Assembly (NCBI GenBank): GCA_963841695.1
Contig: CAWJDQ010000004.1
Location: 620,001-684,000, forward strand
Length of the DNA: 64,000 nucleotides
Direction of reading: 5' to 3'
DNA from: RYN-230 sp963841695
Lineage (GTDB): Bacteria > Actinomycetota > Actinomycetes > Streptosporangiales > Streptosporangiaceae
Made by a program: the position numbers and the translations under genes
The notes under the pieces: generated by a model
Databases searched by the model: none
Told to the model about the DNA's origin: nothing
What the model saw: the letters and a program-made list of their open reading frames with translations, nothing else
In this document: piece after piece, positions 16,121 through 25,003 of the stretch
Numbering within the stretch: position 1 is the first letter of the stretch
Layout of the letters: each line of letters opens with the position of its first letter

Positions 16121-18575
16121 CGCTGGTCCGGGGGGGCCGCCCCCCGGGCCCCCCGCCCTGCCGGCCCCGGCGCCGGTCTCCACCTACCGGCTGCAGCTCC
16201 AGCCCGGATTCGGCTTCGCCGAGGCCGCGGCCAGCGCGGATTACCTGGCCAGCCTGGGCGTGACCCACGTGTACCTGTCGCCGATCCTGCAGGCCACCCC
16301 GGGCTCCCGGCACGGCTATGACGTCGTGGACCACACCCGGGTGTCGGAGGACCTGGGCGGCGAGGGGGCGTTCCGGGACATGGCCGCCCGGTTCCGCGGG
16401 CTCGGCCTCGGCGTGGTCGTGGACATCGTGCCCAACCACATGGCCGTCCCGGTGCCCGAGTCGCTCAACCGGCCGCTCTGGTCGGTGCTCCGGGACGGCG
16501 CCGGGTTAACGTTCGCGGGCTGGTTCGACGTGGACTGGGCCGCGCAGGACGGCCGGCTGCTCATGCCGCTCCTCGGCGGCCCGGTCCGCGACTGCCTGGG
16601 CGACCTGACGGTGGGCACCGGGCGCGACGGCCCGGTGCTCCGGTACTTCGACCACGAGCTGCCGCTCCGGCCCGGGACCGAGGGCCTGCCGCTGCCCGGG
16701 CTGCTGGACGCCCAGCATTACCGGCTGGCCGACTGGCACCTGGCCGCCACCGAGCTCAACTGGCGGCGGTTCTTCGACATCAGCTCGCTGATCGCGGTCC
16801 GGGTCGAGGACCCCGGGGTGTTCGAGGCCACCCATGAGGTGATCCTCCGCCTGGTGGGCGAGGGCCTCATCGACGGGCTCCGGGTGGACCATCCGGACGG
16901 CCTCGCCGACCCGCGTGGCTACCTGCGGCGGCTGGCCGCCCGCACCGGCGGCCGGTGGGTGTCCACGGAGAAGATCCTTTCCGGCCCGGAGCGGCTGCCC
17001 GGGGACTGGCCGTGCGCCGGGACCACCGGCTACGACGCGCTGGGCGTGGTCGGCGGCCTGTTCCTGGACCCGGCCGGCGCCGCGCCGCTGACCGCGGCCT
17101 ACGAGCGGCTCACCGCCGGCCCGGCCCGGTTCGCCGGGGTGGCCGAGGCGGCCAAGCGCGAGGAGGCCAGCCAGGGCCTCGCGGCCGAAGTGTCCCGGCT
17201 GGCCCGGCTGGCCGGCCAGGCGGGGCATCCCGGCCTGGACGGCCTCAGCGCGGCCGACCGGGCCGCCGTGCTCACCGAGCTGCTCACCGCGATGCCCGTG
17301 TACCGGGCGTACGTGGTGCCCGGCGAGCCCGCGCCGCCCGTCTCGGCCGCCGTCGTGCAGCGCGCCGCCGCGACGGCCCGGCCCCGGCTGCCGGAGCGGC
17401 TGCACGCGGCCCTGGACGCCGCCGTGGACCTCGCCCTCGGCCGTGGCCCCGCGGACCAGCACCCTCGGTTCATCGTCACGTTCCAGCAGGTGTGCGGCCC
17501 GGTGATGGCCAAGGGCGTGGAGGACACCGCGTTCTACCGCTGGTCCCGGCTGGCCGCGCTGAACGAGGTCGGCGGGGACCCGGACTCCTTCGGGACCAGC
17601 CCGGCGGAGTTCCACGAGTTCGCCGCCCGGCTGGCCCGGGACTGGCCGGCCAGCATGACCACGCTGTCCACGCACGACACCAAGCGCCAGGAGGACGTCC
17701 GGGCCCGGCTGGCTGTCCTGGCCGAGATCCCGGAGGCCTGGGCGGCCGAGGTGACCCGCTGGCAGGACCGGGCCGTGGCCCTGGCCACCGGGGCCGCGCC
17801 GGAGCCGGACACCGCCTACCTCATGTGGCAGACCCTGGCCGGGGGATGGCCGCTGGACTCCGAGCGGCTGACCGGCTACCTGCGCAAGGCGATGCGCGAG
17901 GCCAAGGACCGGACCTCGTGGACCGACCCGGACCCCGAGTACGAGTCGCAGGTGCTGACGTTCGCCGAGCTGGTGCTGGACGACGACGAGCTGACCGGGC
18001 AGGTCGGCCGGTTCGTGGCCGGGCTGGACGGCGACGCGCGGGCCAACGCCCTTGGGGCCAAGCTCGTGCAGCTCACCATGCCCGGCGTGGCCGACACCTA
18101 TCAGGGCTGCGAGCTGGCCGGCCTGCGGCTGGTCGACCCGGACAACCGTGCGCCGGCCGACTTCGCCCGCGGCCGGGACCTGCTCGCCGCGCTGGACGCC
18201 GGTGCGCCCGCGGCCGGCCTGGACGGTGCGAAGCTGCTCGTCACGGCGGCCGCGCTGCGGCTGCGCCGGGACCATCCGGACTGGTTCGCCGGGGGGTACA
18301 CCCCGCTGGCCGCCGAGGGCCCGGCGGCGCGGCACGCGGTCAGCTTCACCCGCTCCGGGACCGCGGTCACCGTGGCCACCCGGCTGCCCGCCGGCCTGCG
18401 CCGCCGCGGTGGCTGGGCCGGTACCGCGCTGCCCCTGCCGCACGCCGGCCCCTGGCGGGATCTGCTCACCGGTGCCGCCCATCCGGGTGCGCGCCCCTTG
18501 CTGTCCGATCTTCTCCAACGTCATCCCGTGGCGCTCCTCGTGCCGCAGACATCGACTTCTGAGGTAACCGAGTGA
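16113..18575 (+). CDS. treY: Malto-oligosyltrehalose synthase
   Basis: 820-residue GH13 enzyme. It turns the reducing end of a maltodextrin into a trehalosyl end by intramolecular transglucosylation. Motifs seen: VSTYRLQLQPGFGF at the N-terminus, VVDIVPNHMAV, DGLRVDHPDGL with nucleophile Asp259, MAKGVEDTAFYRW, and STHDTKRQEDVRARL. GTG 16113 overlaps the glgX stop. The Pro-Gly-rich first 20 residues are a typical unstructured leader. The stop is overlapped by the treZ start, giving tight translational coupling. Confidence 0.95.
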   Translation: MSSAGPGGPPPGPPALPAPAPVSTYRLQLQPGFGFAEAAASADYLASLGVTHVYLSPILQATPGSRHGYDVVDHTRVSEDLGGEGAFRDMAARFRGLGLGVVVDIVPNHMAVPVPESLNRPLWSVLRDGAGLTFAGWFDVDWAAQDGRLLMPLLGGPVRDCLGDLTVGTGRDGPVLRYFDHELPLRPGTEGLPLPGLLDAQHYRLADWHLAATELNWRRFFDISSLIAVRVEDPGVFEATHEVILRLVGEGLIDGLRVDHPDGLADPRGYLRRLAARTGGRWVSTEKILSGPERLPGDWPCAGTTGYDALGVVGGLFLDPAGAAPLTAAYERLTAGPARFAGVAEAAKREEASQGLAAEVSRLARLAGQAGHPGLDGLSAADRAAVLTELLTAMPVYRAYVVPGEPAPPVSAAVVQRAAATARPRLPERLHAALDAAVDLALGRGPADQHPRFIVTFQQVCGPVMAKGVEDTAFYRWSRLAALNEVGGDPDSFGTSPAEFHEFAARLARDWPASMTTLSTHDTKRQEDVRARLAVLAEIPEAWAAEVTRWQDRAVALATGAAPEPDTAYLMWQTLAGGWPLDSERLTGYLRKAMREAKDRTSWTDPDPEYESQVLTFAELVLDDDELTGQVGRFVAGLDGDARANALGAKLVQLTMPGVADTYQGCELAGLRLVDPDNRAPADFARGRDLLAALDAGAPAAGLDGAKLLVTAAALRLRRDHPDWFAGGYTPLAAEGPAARHAVSFTRSGTAVTVATRLPAGLRRRGGWAGTALPLPHAGPWRDLLTGAAHPGARPLLSDLLQRHPVALLVPQTSTSEVTE

Positions 18576-20329
18576 GCGTGTTCCGGGTCTGGGCCCCCAC
18601 GGCCGAGCGGGTCGAGGTGCAGCTGGGGTCGCAGGCCATGGGCGGCGGCGAGCCCCAGCCCATGCACCCGGCCGCCACCCCGGGCTGGTGGGAGGCGGAC
18701 GCGGCGGGGGCGGCCGACGCCGGCACCGACTACGCGTTCCGGGTGGACGGCGGCGAGCCGCTGCCGGACCCGCGCTCGCCGTGGCAGCCGCTGGGCAGCG
18801 AGGGCCCGAGCCGCACCTACGATCACGGCGCGTTCCGGTGGACCGACCGGGGCTGGCGGGGCGGCCCGCTGCGCGGCGCGGTGATCTACGAGATGCACGT
18901 GGGCACGTTCACCTCGGAGGGGACGTTCGACGCGGCGATCGAGCGGCTCGACCAGCTCCGCGAGCTGGGCGTGGACATGATCGAGCTGATGCCCGTGGCC
19001 GCGTTCCCCGGCCAGCACGGCTGGGGGTATGACGGCATCCACCTGTGGGCCGTGCATGAGCCCTACGGGGGCCCGGACGGGCTGAAACGGTTCGTGGACG
19101 CCTGCCACGCCCGCCAGGTGGCCGTCCTGCTCGACGTGGTCTACAACCACGTCGGCATCGGCAACCGGCTGGCCGACTTCGGCCCCTACTTCACCGAGGC
19201 ACACGTGACCCCCTGGGGGCCGGCGGTGAACCTGGACCAGCCCGGCTCCGACGGGGTCCGCGGCTTCCTGATCAGCAACGCGCTGATGTGGCTGCGCGAC
19301 TACCACCTGGACGGGCTGCGGCTGGACGCGGTGCATGCGTTCGAGGATCACCGCGCGCTGCACATCCTCGAGGAACTCGCCGTCGAGGTGCAGGGGCTCG
19401 GCACGCTGCTGAACCGGGAGCTGGTCCTCATCGCCGAGTCCGACCTCAACGACCCGCGGCTGGTCAGCTCCCGGGAGGCTGGCGGGTTCGGCCTCACGGC
19501 CCAGTGGAGCGACGACTTCCATCACGCGGTGCACGCGGCGGTCACCGGGGAGCGGCAGGGCTACTACGGCGACTTCGGCTCGATGGGGGCCCTGGTCAAG
19601 ACGCTGACCCGGGTGTTCTTCCACGACGGCAACTACTCCTCGTTCCGGGGCCGCAGCCACGGCCGGCCAGTCGACCTGCTCCGCATCCCCAGCTTCCGGT
19701 TCCTCGGCTACCTGCAGGATCACGACCAGGTTGGCAACCGGGCCACCGGCGACCGGATCTCCAGCGGGCTGTCCGCCGCGCTGGTCAAGGTGGCCGCGGG
19801 GCTGGTGCTGACCGCGCCGTTCACCCCGATGCTGTTCATGGGCGAGGAGTGGGCGGCGTCCACCCCGTGGCAGTACTTCACCGACCACACCGACCCCGGG
19901 CTGGCCAAGGCGGTCGCGGAAGGGCGCCGGATGGAGTTCGGCGCGCACGGCTGGGGCCCGGCGGACGTGCCGAACCCGCAGGACAAAGAGACCTTCCTCC
20001 GGTCCAAGCTGAACTGGGCGGAGCGGGACACGCCGCGGCATCAGGAGATCCTGGCCTGGTACACCGAGCTGATCGAGCTGCGCCGGGCCTGGCCGGAGCT
20101 GACCGATCCCCGGCTGGACCGGATGACGGCCGACTACGACGAGGCGCAGCGCTGGCTGGTACTGCACCGCGGGCGGCTGCGGATCGCGGCCAGCCTGGGA
20201 GACCAGCCCCTGCTGCTGCCGCTCGGCGCCCCGGGGACCGCAGTCCTCGCGGCCACCAGTCCCGAGATCAGCATCGAGGGCGGCCAGCTCAGCATGCCGC
20301 CCACGTCGTTCGCGGTGGTCGCCACCTGA
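18572..20329 (+). CDS. treZ: Malto-oligosyltrehalose trehalohydrolase
   Basis: 585-residue GH13 enzyme that cuts trehalose off the maltooligosyl trehalose made by TreY. It has an N-terminal CBM48-like domain (VFRVWAPTAERVEVQL), then the barrel with DVVYNHVGIGN, DGLRLDAVHAF with nucleophile Asp252, IAESDLNDPR with acid Glu289, and LQDHDQVGNR. GTG 18572 overlaps the treY stop by 4 bp. Trehalose made this way protects against osmotic and drying stress. The operon appears to end here: 25 bp later a separate leaderless promoter starts the next gene. Confidence 0.95.
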   Translation: MSVFRVWAPTAERVEVQLGSQAMGGGEPQPMHPAATPGWWEADAAGAADAGTDYAFRVDGGEPLPDPRSPWQPLGSEGPSRTYDHGAFRWTDRGWRGGPLRGAVIYEMHVGTFTSEGTFDAAIERLDQLRELGVDMIELMPVAAFPGQHGWGYDGIHLWAVHEPYGGPDGLKRFVDACHARQVAVLLDVVYNHVGIGNRLADFGPYFTEAHVTPWGPAVNLDQPGSDGVRGFLISNALMWLRDYHLDGLRLDAVHAFEDHRALHILEELAVEVQGLGTLLNRELVLIAESDLNDPRLVSSREAGGFGLTAQWSDDFHHAVHAAVTGERQGYYGDFGSMGALVKTLTRVFFHDGNYSSFRGRSHGRPVDLLRIPSFRFLGYLQDHDQVGNRATGDRISSGLSAALVKVAAGLVLTAPFTPMLFMGEEWAASTPWQYFTDHTDPGLAKAVAEGRRMEFGAHGWGPADVPNPQDKETFLRSKLNWAERDTPRHQEILAWYTELIELRRAWPELTDPRLDRMTADYDEAQRWLVLHRGRLRIAASLGDQPLLLPLGAPGTAVLAATSPEISIEGGQLSMPPTSFAVVAT

Positions 20330-20341
20330 GGCCGGTCACCC

Positions 20342-20347
20342 TAGGAT
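20342..20347 (+). promoter_or_regulatory. Leaderless -10 box (TAGGAT)
   Basis: TAGGAT ends exactly 7 nt before ATG 20355, with no Shine-Dalgarno sequence between. The transcript would start at or next to the A of the ATG. Confidence 0.55.
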
Positions 20348-20354
20348 CAGTCCC

Positions 20355-21071
20355 ATGCAGCAGCGCGTGGACTCGGTGCGCACCGCCGACGGCTCGTTCG
20401 ATCTGACCGTGTGGGTTCCGGACAGCGGCAGCGGCCCCGGCCTGCTGCTGATCCAGGAGATCTACGGGGTGAGCGACTACATCCGGGTCGTGGCGGAGGA
20501 TCTGGCCGGCCTGGGGTACGTGGTGGCGGCGCCGGACCTCTTCTGGCGCCTGCAGCCCGGCTACCAGGCCGCTCACGACGACGCGGGCCTGGCCTCGTCG
20601 CTGGACATGGGGTCCCGGTTCGACGTCGCGCAGGGGGTCGCCGACTCCATCCACGCGCTGGGCGTGCTGGCCGCGCTGCCCGAGGTGGACGGCGGCGTCG
20701 GGATCATCGGGTTCTGCCTCGGCGGGTCCATCGCCTACCTGGTCGCCGCCCAGACACCGCTGGACGCCGTGATCTCGTTCTACGGCTCGGCCGTGCCGGA
20801 CCAGCTCGGCGTGCTGGACCAGATCAGCGCGCCGCTGCTGTTCCACTTCGGCGGCAGCGACCCGTACATCCCGCGTGACCGGGTCGAGGCCGTGCAGGAC
20901 GCGGCGGCCGGGCGACCCAACGTGGTCATCTACGTGGAGGAGGAGGCGGGGCACGCGTTCCACAACCGGAAGGCGCCCCGGTTCTACCAGCCCGAGCCGG
21001 CCGCGCGGGCGTGGCGGCGCACCGAGGAGTTCCTCCGCCGTCACCTGCCCGCCCACAAGAACGTCGGCTAG
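20355..21071 (+). CDS. Dienelactone hydrolase family protein
   Basis: Alpha/beta hydrolase of 238 residues. Catalytic triad: Cys in IIGFCLGGSIAY, Asp in GGSDPYIP, and His in EEAGHAFHN. The early PDSGSGPGLLLIQEIYGVSDYIR segment and the DLFWRLQPG helix are typical. Related enzymes hydrolyse dienelactones of aromatic degradation, but most genomic copies have other, unknown esters as substrates; no aromatic-ring gene is next to it. Probably transcribed alone from a leaderless promoter. It converges on the TetR gene with a 4-bp overlap of stop codons. Confidence 0.88.
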   Translation: MQQRVDSVRTADGSFDLTVWVPDSGSGPGLLLIQEIYGVSDYIRVVAEDLAGLGYVVAAPDLFWRLQPGYQAAHDDAGLASSLDMGSRFDVAQGVADSIHALGVLAALPEVDGGVGIIGFCLGGSIAYLVAAQTPLDAVISFYGSAVPDQLGVLDQISAPLLFHFGGSDPYIPRDRVEAVQDAAAGRPNVVIYVEEEAGHAFHNRKAPRFYQPEPAARAWRRTEEFLRRHLPAHKNVG

Positions 21072-21868
21072 GAAGCCTGGGCCGGATCCCCGCCCTCCCC
21101 GGGCGGGCCGCCGGCCTCCCCGGCCTCCCCGGGCGGCTCGCCGCCCAGGTGGGTGACGATGCGGCGGAGCTGCCCGGCGTAGCGGTCACGGAACTCGGCG
21201 CTGGACGGGTCGATGCCGAAGAGCTCCCGGGCGACCTGCGGCATGATGATCGGCGCGGCGACCATGCCCATGCCGGCCAGCAGCACCGCGGCCGGATCCA
21301 GGTCGGCGGCCACCTCCCCGCTCGCCCGCCTGCGCGAGACCAGGTCGATGTCCCCCTCGCGCCCCGGCCCTCCGTCGGGCGCGGAGTCGTCCGCCAGCCC
21401 GCGCCACAGCAGCAGGCGTAGCGAGCGCGGGTCGTCGAGGGCGTCGGTGAGATAGCGGACGACCAGGTCGGCCAGCGGGAGGTCGGGCGGGGCGAACCGG
21501 TCCTCCCGCTCCAGCCAGGCCCGCTGCAGCGCCAGGTACAGGCCTTCCTTAGAGCCGAAGTAGTAGTTGATCAGCTGCTTGTTCACCCCGGCCCGGCGGG
21601 CGATGTCGGCCACCCGGGCACCCGCGAAGCCGCGGAGCGAGAACTCCTCCAGGGCGGCATCCAGCAGCGCCTGGCGTGAGCGCTCCGCGTCGCGCTGCCG
21701 GTCCGCCCCGGCCGGCGCCCGCCGCGGCCGGCGGGGAGACCCGGGGCCCGCCGGTCCGGGGGGAGACCCGGGGCCCGCCGTTCCGGGGGGAGACCCGGGG
21801 CCCGCCGGTCCGGGGGGCACCCCCGGACGGCCGTCCCGCCGGGCGGCGTTCGTGCTGGCCGCGGTCAT
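21068..21868 (-). CDS. TetR-family transcriptional regulator
   Basis: 266 residues. The HTH domain (about 60-110; ALLDAALEEFSLRGFAGARVADIARRAGVNKQLINYYFGSKEGLY) is followed by a helical ligand domain. A 50-residue Pro/Gly-rich leader contains three PGSPPGPAG-like repeats from a 27-bp tandem repeat. A -10 box TATCCT (minus strand, 21875-21880) ends 6 nt before ATG 21868, implying a leaderless message. The near-palindrome at 21881-21896 is a candidate operator. It is divergent from an ABC-2 exporter pair, which it presumably represses, as in many drug-exporter loci. Confidence 0.87.
   Translation of the reverse strand: MTAASTNAARRDGRPGVPPGPAGPGSPPGTAGPGSPPGPAGPGSPRRPRRAPAGADRQRDAERSRQALLDAALEEFSLRGFAGARVADIARRAGVNKQLINYYFGSKEGLYLALQRAWLEREDRFAPPDLPLADLVVRYLTDALDDPRSLRLLLWRGLADDSAPDGGPGREGDIDLVSRRRASGEVAADLDPAAVLLAGMGMVAAPIIMPQVARELFGIDPSSAEFRDRYAGQLRRIVTHLGGEPPGEAGEAGGPPGEGGDPAQAS
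21735..21815. repeat. 27-bp tandem repeat, 3 copies, in TetR leader
   Basis: Units start at 21735, 21762 and 21789 (GGAGACCCGGGGCCCGCC...) and differ at one or two bases. They encode the Pro-Gly-Ser repeats at the TetR N-terminus. In-frame, so copy number could change without breaking the gene. Confidence 0.75.
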
Positions 21869-21880
21869 CCGCCCAGGATA

Positions 21881-21896
21881 TCAGTCGGCCGTCTGA
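21881..21896. promoter_or_regulatory. Candidate TetR operator
   Basis: TCAGTCGGCCGTCTGA is a 16-bp palindrome with a single mismatched pair. It lies immediately upstream of the TetR -10 box and between the divergent promoters. Confidence 0.45.
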
Positions 21897-21917
21897 CACA
21901 GCTAGTCATCCATCTGG

Positions 21918-21946
21918 TTGACAAAACTCGCTGGACGTTTGATAGT
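21918..21946 (+). promoter_or_regulatory. Sigma-70-type promoter of ABC exporter operon
   Basis: Perfect -35 TTGACA (21918-21923), a 17-bp spacer and -10 GATAGT (21941-21946), giving a start near 21953 and a leader of about 68 nt to ATG 22021. It sits beside the candidate TetR operator. Confidence 0.6.
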
Positions 21947-22020
21947 TGCCGTGGACGCCGGCCCCGCCGGGGCCGGGCGGGTGGACGCCAGCCCAGCCGG
22001 GGCGGGCGGAAAGGAGCATC

Positions 22021-23031
22021 ATGACCGCGGTCATCGACGCCCGGGAGCTGCGCAAGCGCTTCCCGGGGGGCCGGGACCAGCCGATCGAGGCGGTGCGTGG
22101 CGTCAGCCTGCAGGTCGCCCCGGGCGAGATCGTCGGCTTCCTCGGCCCGAACGGGGCCGGCAAAACCACCACGCTGCGGATGCTGACCACGCTGCTGCCG
22201 ATCGACGGGGGCAGCGCCACGGTCGCCGGGCTGGACGTCCGGCGCCAGCCCGGGCAGGTCCGGGCCCGCATCGGGTACGTCAGCCAGCTGGGCGGGGCCG
22301 ATGAGCTGGCCACCGGGCGGGAGAACCTGACCCTGCAGGGCCGGCTGTACGGCGGGACCCGCGCGGACGTCGCCCGGCGGGTCGTGGAGGTGCTGGACCG
22401 GTTCGACCTGGCCGGGTTCGCCGACCGCCGGGTCCGGACCTACTCCGGTGGCCAGCGGCGGCGCCTCGACGTCGCCCTCGGCGTCCTGCACGAGCCCGAG
22501 ATCTTGTTCCTGGACGAGCCGAGCACCGGCCTCGACCCGCAGAACCGGGCCCGCCTGTGGGACCACATCCGCGGCCTGCAGGCCCGGGGCACCACCGTGT
22601 TCCTGACCACGCACTACCTGGACGAGGCCGATGCGCTCTGCGACCGCATCATGATCATCGACCACGGCACGGTGGTCGCGGCAGGGACCCCGCGGGGGCT
22701 GAAGCAGCAGGTCGCAGGCGACGCGATCGTGCTCACCACCCGGGACCAGGAGGCCGCCGGCCGGGCCGCCGCGGAGCTGGCCGGGCAGCCCGGCGTGCGC
22801 GACCTCACCGTGGCGGGCACCGCGGTCCGGCTGTACGCCAGCGACGGCCCGGCCGCGCTGCCCGGGCTGCTCCGGCGGCTCGACCGGGCGGGGGTGCCGG
22901 TCCGCTCGCTGCGGCTGTCGGAGCCGAGCCTCGACGACGTGTTCCTGCGCCAGACCGGCCGGTCGCTGCGGGACGCCGGGGATCCGGCTGCCGCGGCGGC
23001 CGGGGTCGCGCCCGCCGGGGCAGCGGCATGA
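22021..23031 (+). CDS. ABC-2 type exporter, ATP-binding subunit (DrrA-like)
   Basis: 336-residue nucleotide-binding protein. Walker A is GPNGAGKTT, the signature is YSGGQRRRLDVALGVL, Walker B is ILFLDEPSTGLD, and the switch His is in TTHYLDEADALCD; a C-terminal DrrA-type extension (LRLSEPSLDDVFL) follows. ATG 22021 has AAAGGAG upstream. It energises efflux of a drug or lipid together with the permease that starts at 23028 (ATGA overlap). Probably repressed by the divergent TetR protein. Substrate unknown. Confidence 0.93.
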   Translation: MTAVIDARELRKRFPGGRDQPIEAVRGVSLQVAPGEIVGFLGPNGAGKTTTLRMLTTLLPIDGGSATVAGLDVRRQPGQVRARIGYVSQLGGADELATGRENLTLQGRLYGGTRADVARRVVEVLDRFDLAGFADRRVRTYSGGQRRRLDVALGVLHEPEILFLDEPSTGLDPQNRARLWDHIRGLQARGTTVFLTTHYLDEADALCDRIMIIDHGTVVAAGTPRGLKQQVAGDAIVLTTRDQEAAGRAAAELAGQPGVRDLTVAGTAVRLYASDGPAALPGLLRRLDRAGVPVRSLRLSEPSLDDVFLRQTGRSLRDAGDPAAAAAGVAPAGAAA

Positions 23032-23789
23032 AGGCCGTCACCGACACCGGCCTGCTCTACCGCCGGTACCTGACCCAGCTGCTGCGCAACCCGGTCTGGC
23101 TGGTGGTCGGCTTCTCCACCCCGGTGCTCTACCTGGCCTTGTTCACCCCCCTGCTCCGGCACCTGGCCGGCGCACCCGGCCTGGCTGCTGGCCACGTGCT
23201 CAACCTGTTCCTGCCGGGCATCCTGGCCCTGCTCGCCTTCGCCAGCGGATCCGGTCCCGGCTTCAGCACGATCTTCGAGCTGCGCGCCGGGGTCATCGAG
23301 CGGTTCCGGGTCACCCCGGCCAGCCGGCTCGCGATCCTGACCGGCCCGATCCTGGCCTCGATGCTGATGATGTTCGCGTTCGACGCGGTGGTCGTCGCCA
23401 TCGGGGCCGGGTTCGGCTTCGGCGTGCACCCGGGCGGCCTGCTGCTGCTCGTCCCGCTGCTCGCGCTGCTCATGGCGACAGTGGCGGCCTTCTCCATCGC
23501 GGTCGCCCTCACTACCGGGGACATCAGCGGCTTCGCGGCCATCATCAACGGGCTGAACCTGCCGGTGCTGCTGCTCGGCGGCGTGCTGCTGCCCATCTCA
23601 CTCGGGCCGCAGTGGATGCGGGTGCTGGCCCACCTCGACCCGCTCTACTACGCGGTCACCGCCGCCCGGGTGCTGGCGGCCGGCACGCTGGCCGGCCCCG
23701 CCGTGTGGCAGGCGTTCGCCGTGCTCACGCCCTTGTGCGTGCTGGTCCTGGGCTGGGCCACGGCCGTGGTCCGCCGGGCGGTGGCCTGA
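23028..23789 (+). CDS. ABC-2 type exporter, permease subunit (DrrB-like)
   Basis: 253-residue membrane protein with six predicted helices and the ABC-2 pattern: an N-terminal amphipathic RRYLTQLLRNPVWLVVGF, an FELRAGVIERFRVTPASR cytoplasmic loop, and LPVLLLGGVLLPISLGPQWMRVLAHLDPLYYAV near the C-terminus. It starts with ATG overlapping the stop of the ATPase gene (ATGA). Partner of the preceding ATPase. Its last 192 bp overlap the 3' extension of the opposite EamA frame. Confidence 0.92.
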   Translation: MKAVTDTGLLYRRYLTQLLRNPVWLVVGFSTPVLYLALFTPLLRHLAGAPGLAAGHVLNLFLPGILALLAFASGSGPGFSTIFELRAGVIERFRVTPASRLAILTGPILASMLMMFAFDAVVVAIGAGFGFGVHPGGLLLLVPLLALLMATVAAFSIAVALTTGDISGFAAIINGLNLPVLLLGGVLLPISLGPQWMRVLAHLDPLYYAVTAARVLAAGTLAGPAVWQAFAVLTPLCVLVLGWATAVVRRAVA

Positions 23790-24740
23790 CCCGGGCCGCG
23801 GGCCGGCCCGGGTATCCCGCGACGCGGCCCCCTGGCCGGCCACGGCGGCGAGGACCAGCGCCGCGGCGAGGATGACCGCGCCCGCGATCCCGCCGGGACC
23901 GAGCCGGTCCCCGAGGATCAGCGCCGCGAGGATGGTGCCGGTGAGCGGCTCGAGCAGGGCCAGCAGCGCAGCGGTCCCGGCCGGGGCGGTCCGCAGGCCG
24001 CGGAAATACAGCGTGTAGGCCACGGCGGTCGGCCCGGTGCCGAGCGCGGCCAGCAGGCCCAGGGTGAGCGGGCCCGGGGTGAAGCTGATCGGGCCGGCGG
24101 CCGCGGCCACCGGCAGCAGGACCAGGCCGCCGAGGGCGAACCCGAATCCCGTCGCGGCCAGGTCATCCAGGCCCGCGACCGGCCGGGCGCTGATCAGCGT
24201 GAGCGTGGCGAAGCCCGGCCGCCGCGAGGACCGCCAGGCCCGCGCTGGCCAGCACCGTGGTCTCGGCGAAGCCGCCGGACGGCAGGCCCGCCAGCAGGCC
24301 GAGGCCGGTGAGCGCCAGGCCGGTGGCGCAGCCCGCGGCCGGCCCGGCCGCCTGCCCCGCACCCGCTCGGCGGCCAGCACGAGGACCGGGGCGCTCCCGA
24401 TGGTGACGAGCGTGGCCAGGCTGACCGAGGTCAGCGACACGGCCGTGAAGTAGCAGCTCTGGAACAGCGCGGCCAGCCCGGCGATGGCGGTGATGCGGGT
24501 CCAGGCGGCCCGCCCCGAGGGCCAGCGCCGGCCGGCCAGCAGGAGGAAGGCGATGATCAGCAGGCCGCCGGTGGCCAGCCGGTAAGCGGCCACCGACACG
24601 GCGGGCAGGCCGGAACTGCGGCCCAGCAGGGTGCCGGTGAGGCCCCCGGTTCCCCACAGCAGCCCGGCCGCCACCAGGCAGGCCAGGCCGGTTCCGGGGC
24701 GGCGGCGGTCCGCCGCGGGCACGGGTGTGCCAATAGTCAT
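23598..24740 (-). CDS. EamA/DMT-family transporter with two compensating frameshifts
   Basis: Ten-helix drug/metabolite transporter, 380 residues as read. ATG 24740 is preceded by AGGAGCG. The N-terminal half (LACLVAAGLLWGTGGLTGTLLG, YRLATGGLL, FTAVSLTSVSLATLVTIGSAPVLVLA) and C-terminal half (LGLLAALGTGPTAVAYTLYFRGL, LLALLEPLTGTILAALILGDRLG) are classic. Between G-runs 24355-24358 and 24214-24216 the current frame is arginine-rich nonsense, while the neighbouring frame gives the expected helices (GCATGLALTGLGLLAGL, GLAVLAAAGF). One missing G at the first run and one extra G at the second would restore a normal protein. The C-terminus also runs about 65 residues beyond the expected end, antisense to the permease gene. 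Confidence 0.8.
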   Translation of the reverse strand: MTIGTPVPAADRRRPGTGLACLVAAGLLWGTGGLTGTLLGRSSGLPAVSVAAYRLATGGLLIIAFLLLAGRRWPSGRAAWTRITAIAGLAALFQSCYFTAVSLTSVSLATLVTIGSAPVLVLAAERVRGRRPGRPRAAPPAWRSPASACWRACRPAASPRPRCWPARAWRSSRRPGFATLTLISARPVAGLDDLAATGFGFALGGLVLLPVAAAAGPISFTPGPLTLGLLAALGTGPTAVAYTLYFRGLRTAPAGTAALLALLEPLTGTILAALILGDRLGPGGIAGAVILAAALVLAAVAGQGAASRDTRAGPRPGSGHRPADHGRGPAQDQHAQGREHGERLPHGGAGQRAGRQHPGGGDRVVERVEVGQHPHPLRPE

Positions 24741-24804
24741 GGGAGATCGCTCCTGCGACGAGAAGGAAAGGGTCGCGGAAGCGGGGCGGGCCCACCCGGG
24801 CACG

Positions 24805-24870
24805 GTGATCAGCCCAGTGGTGATCAAGCCAGTGGTGATCAGCCCAGCAACGAGGGTGATCAGCTCAGTG
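24805..24870. repeat. Four 15-bp direct repeats GTGATCAGCCCAGTG
   Basis: Copies at 24805, 24820, 24835 and 24856; three are contiguous and the fourth is displaced by 6 bp. Each contains the palindrome TGATCA. They lie 65-130 bp upstream of the EamA start (minus strand), so they are candidate iterated regulator sites. Confidence 0.7.
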
Positions 24871-25003
24871 ACGAGCGCGCGTCAGCAGGCTGGCTGGACG
24901 CGTGGGCGCGGCACCCCGCTCAGGAGCGGGGCGGCGGGGTGATCGGGAACAGCCGGTGCACGGTCAGCATCCTAGCGGAGCCCGGGCCGGCCGCGTTCTC
25001 CCG

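Noticed and set aside
20355..21071. Reading the dienelactone hydrolase as part of the tyrosine or monooxygenase pathway
   Set aside because: It is several kilobases from both and has its own promoter; family membership alone does not support an aromatic role.
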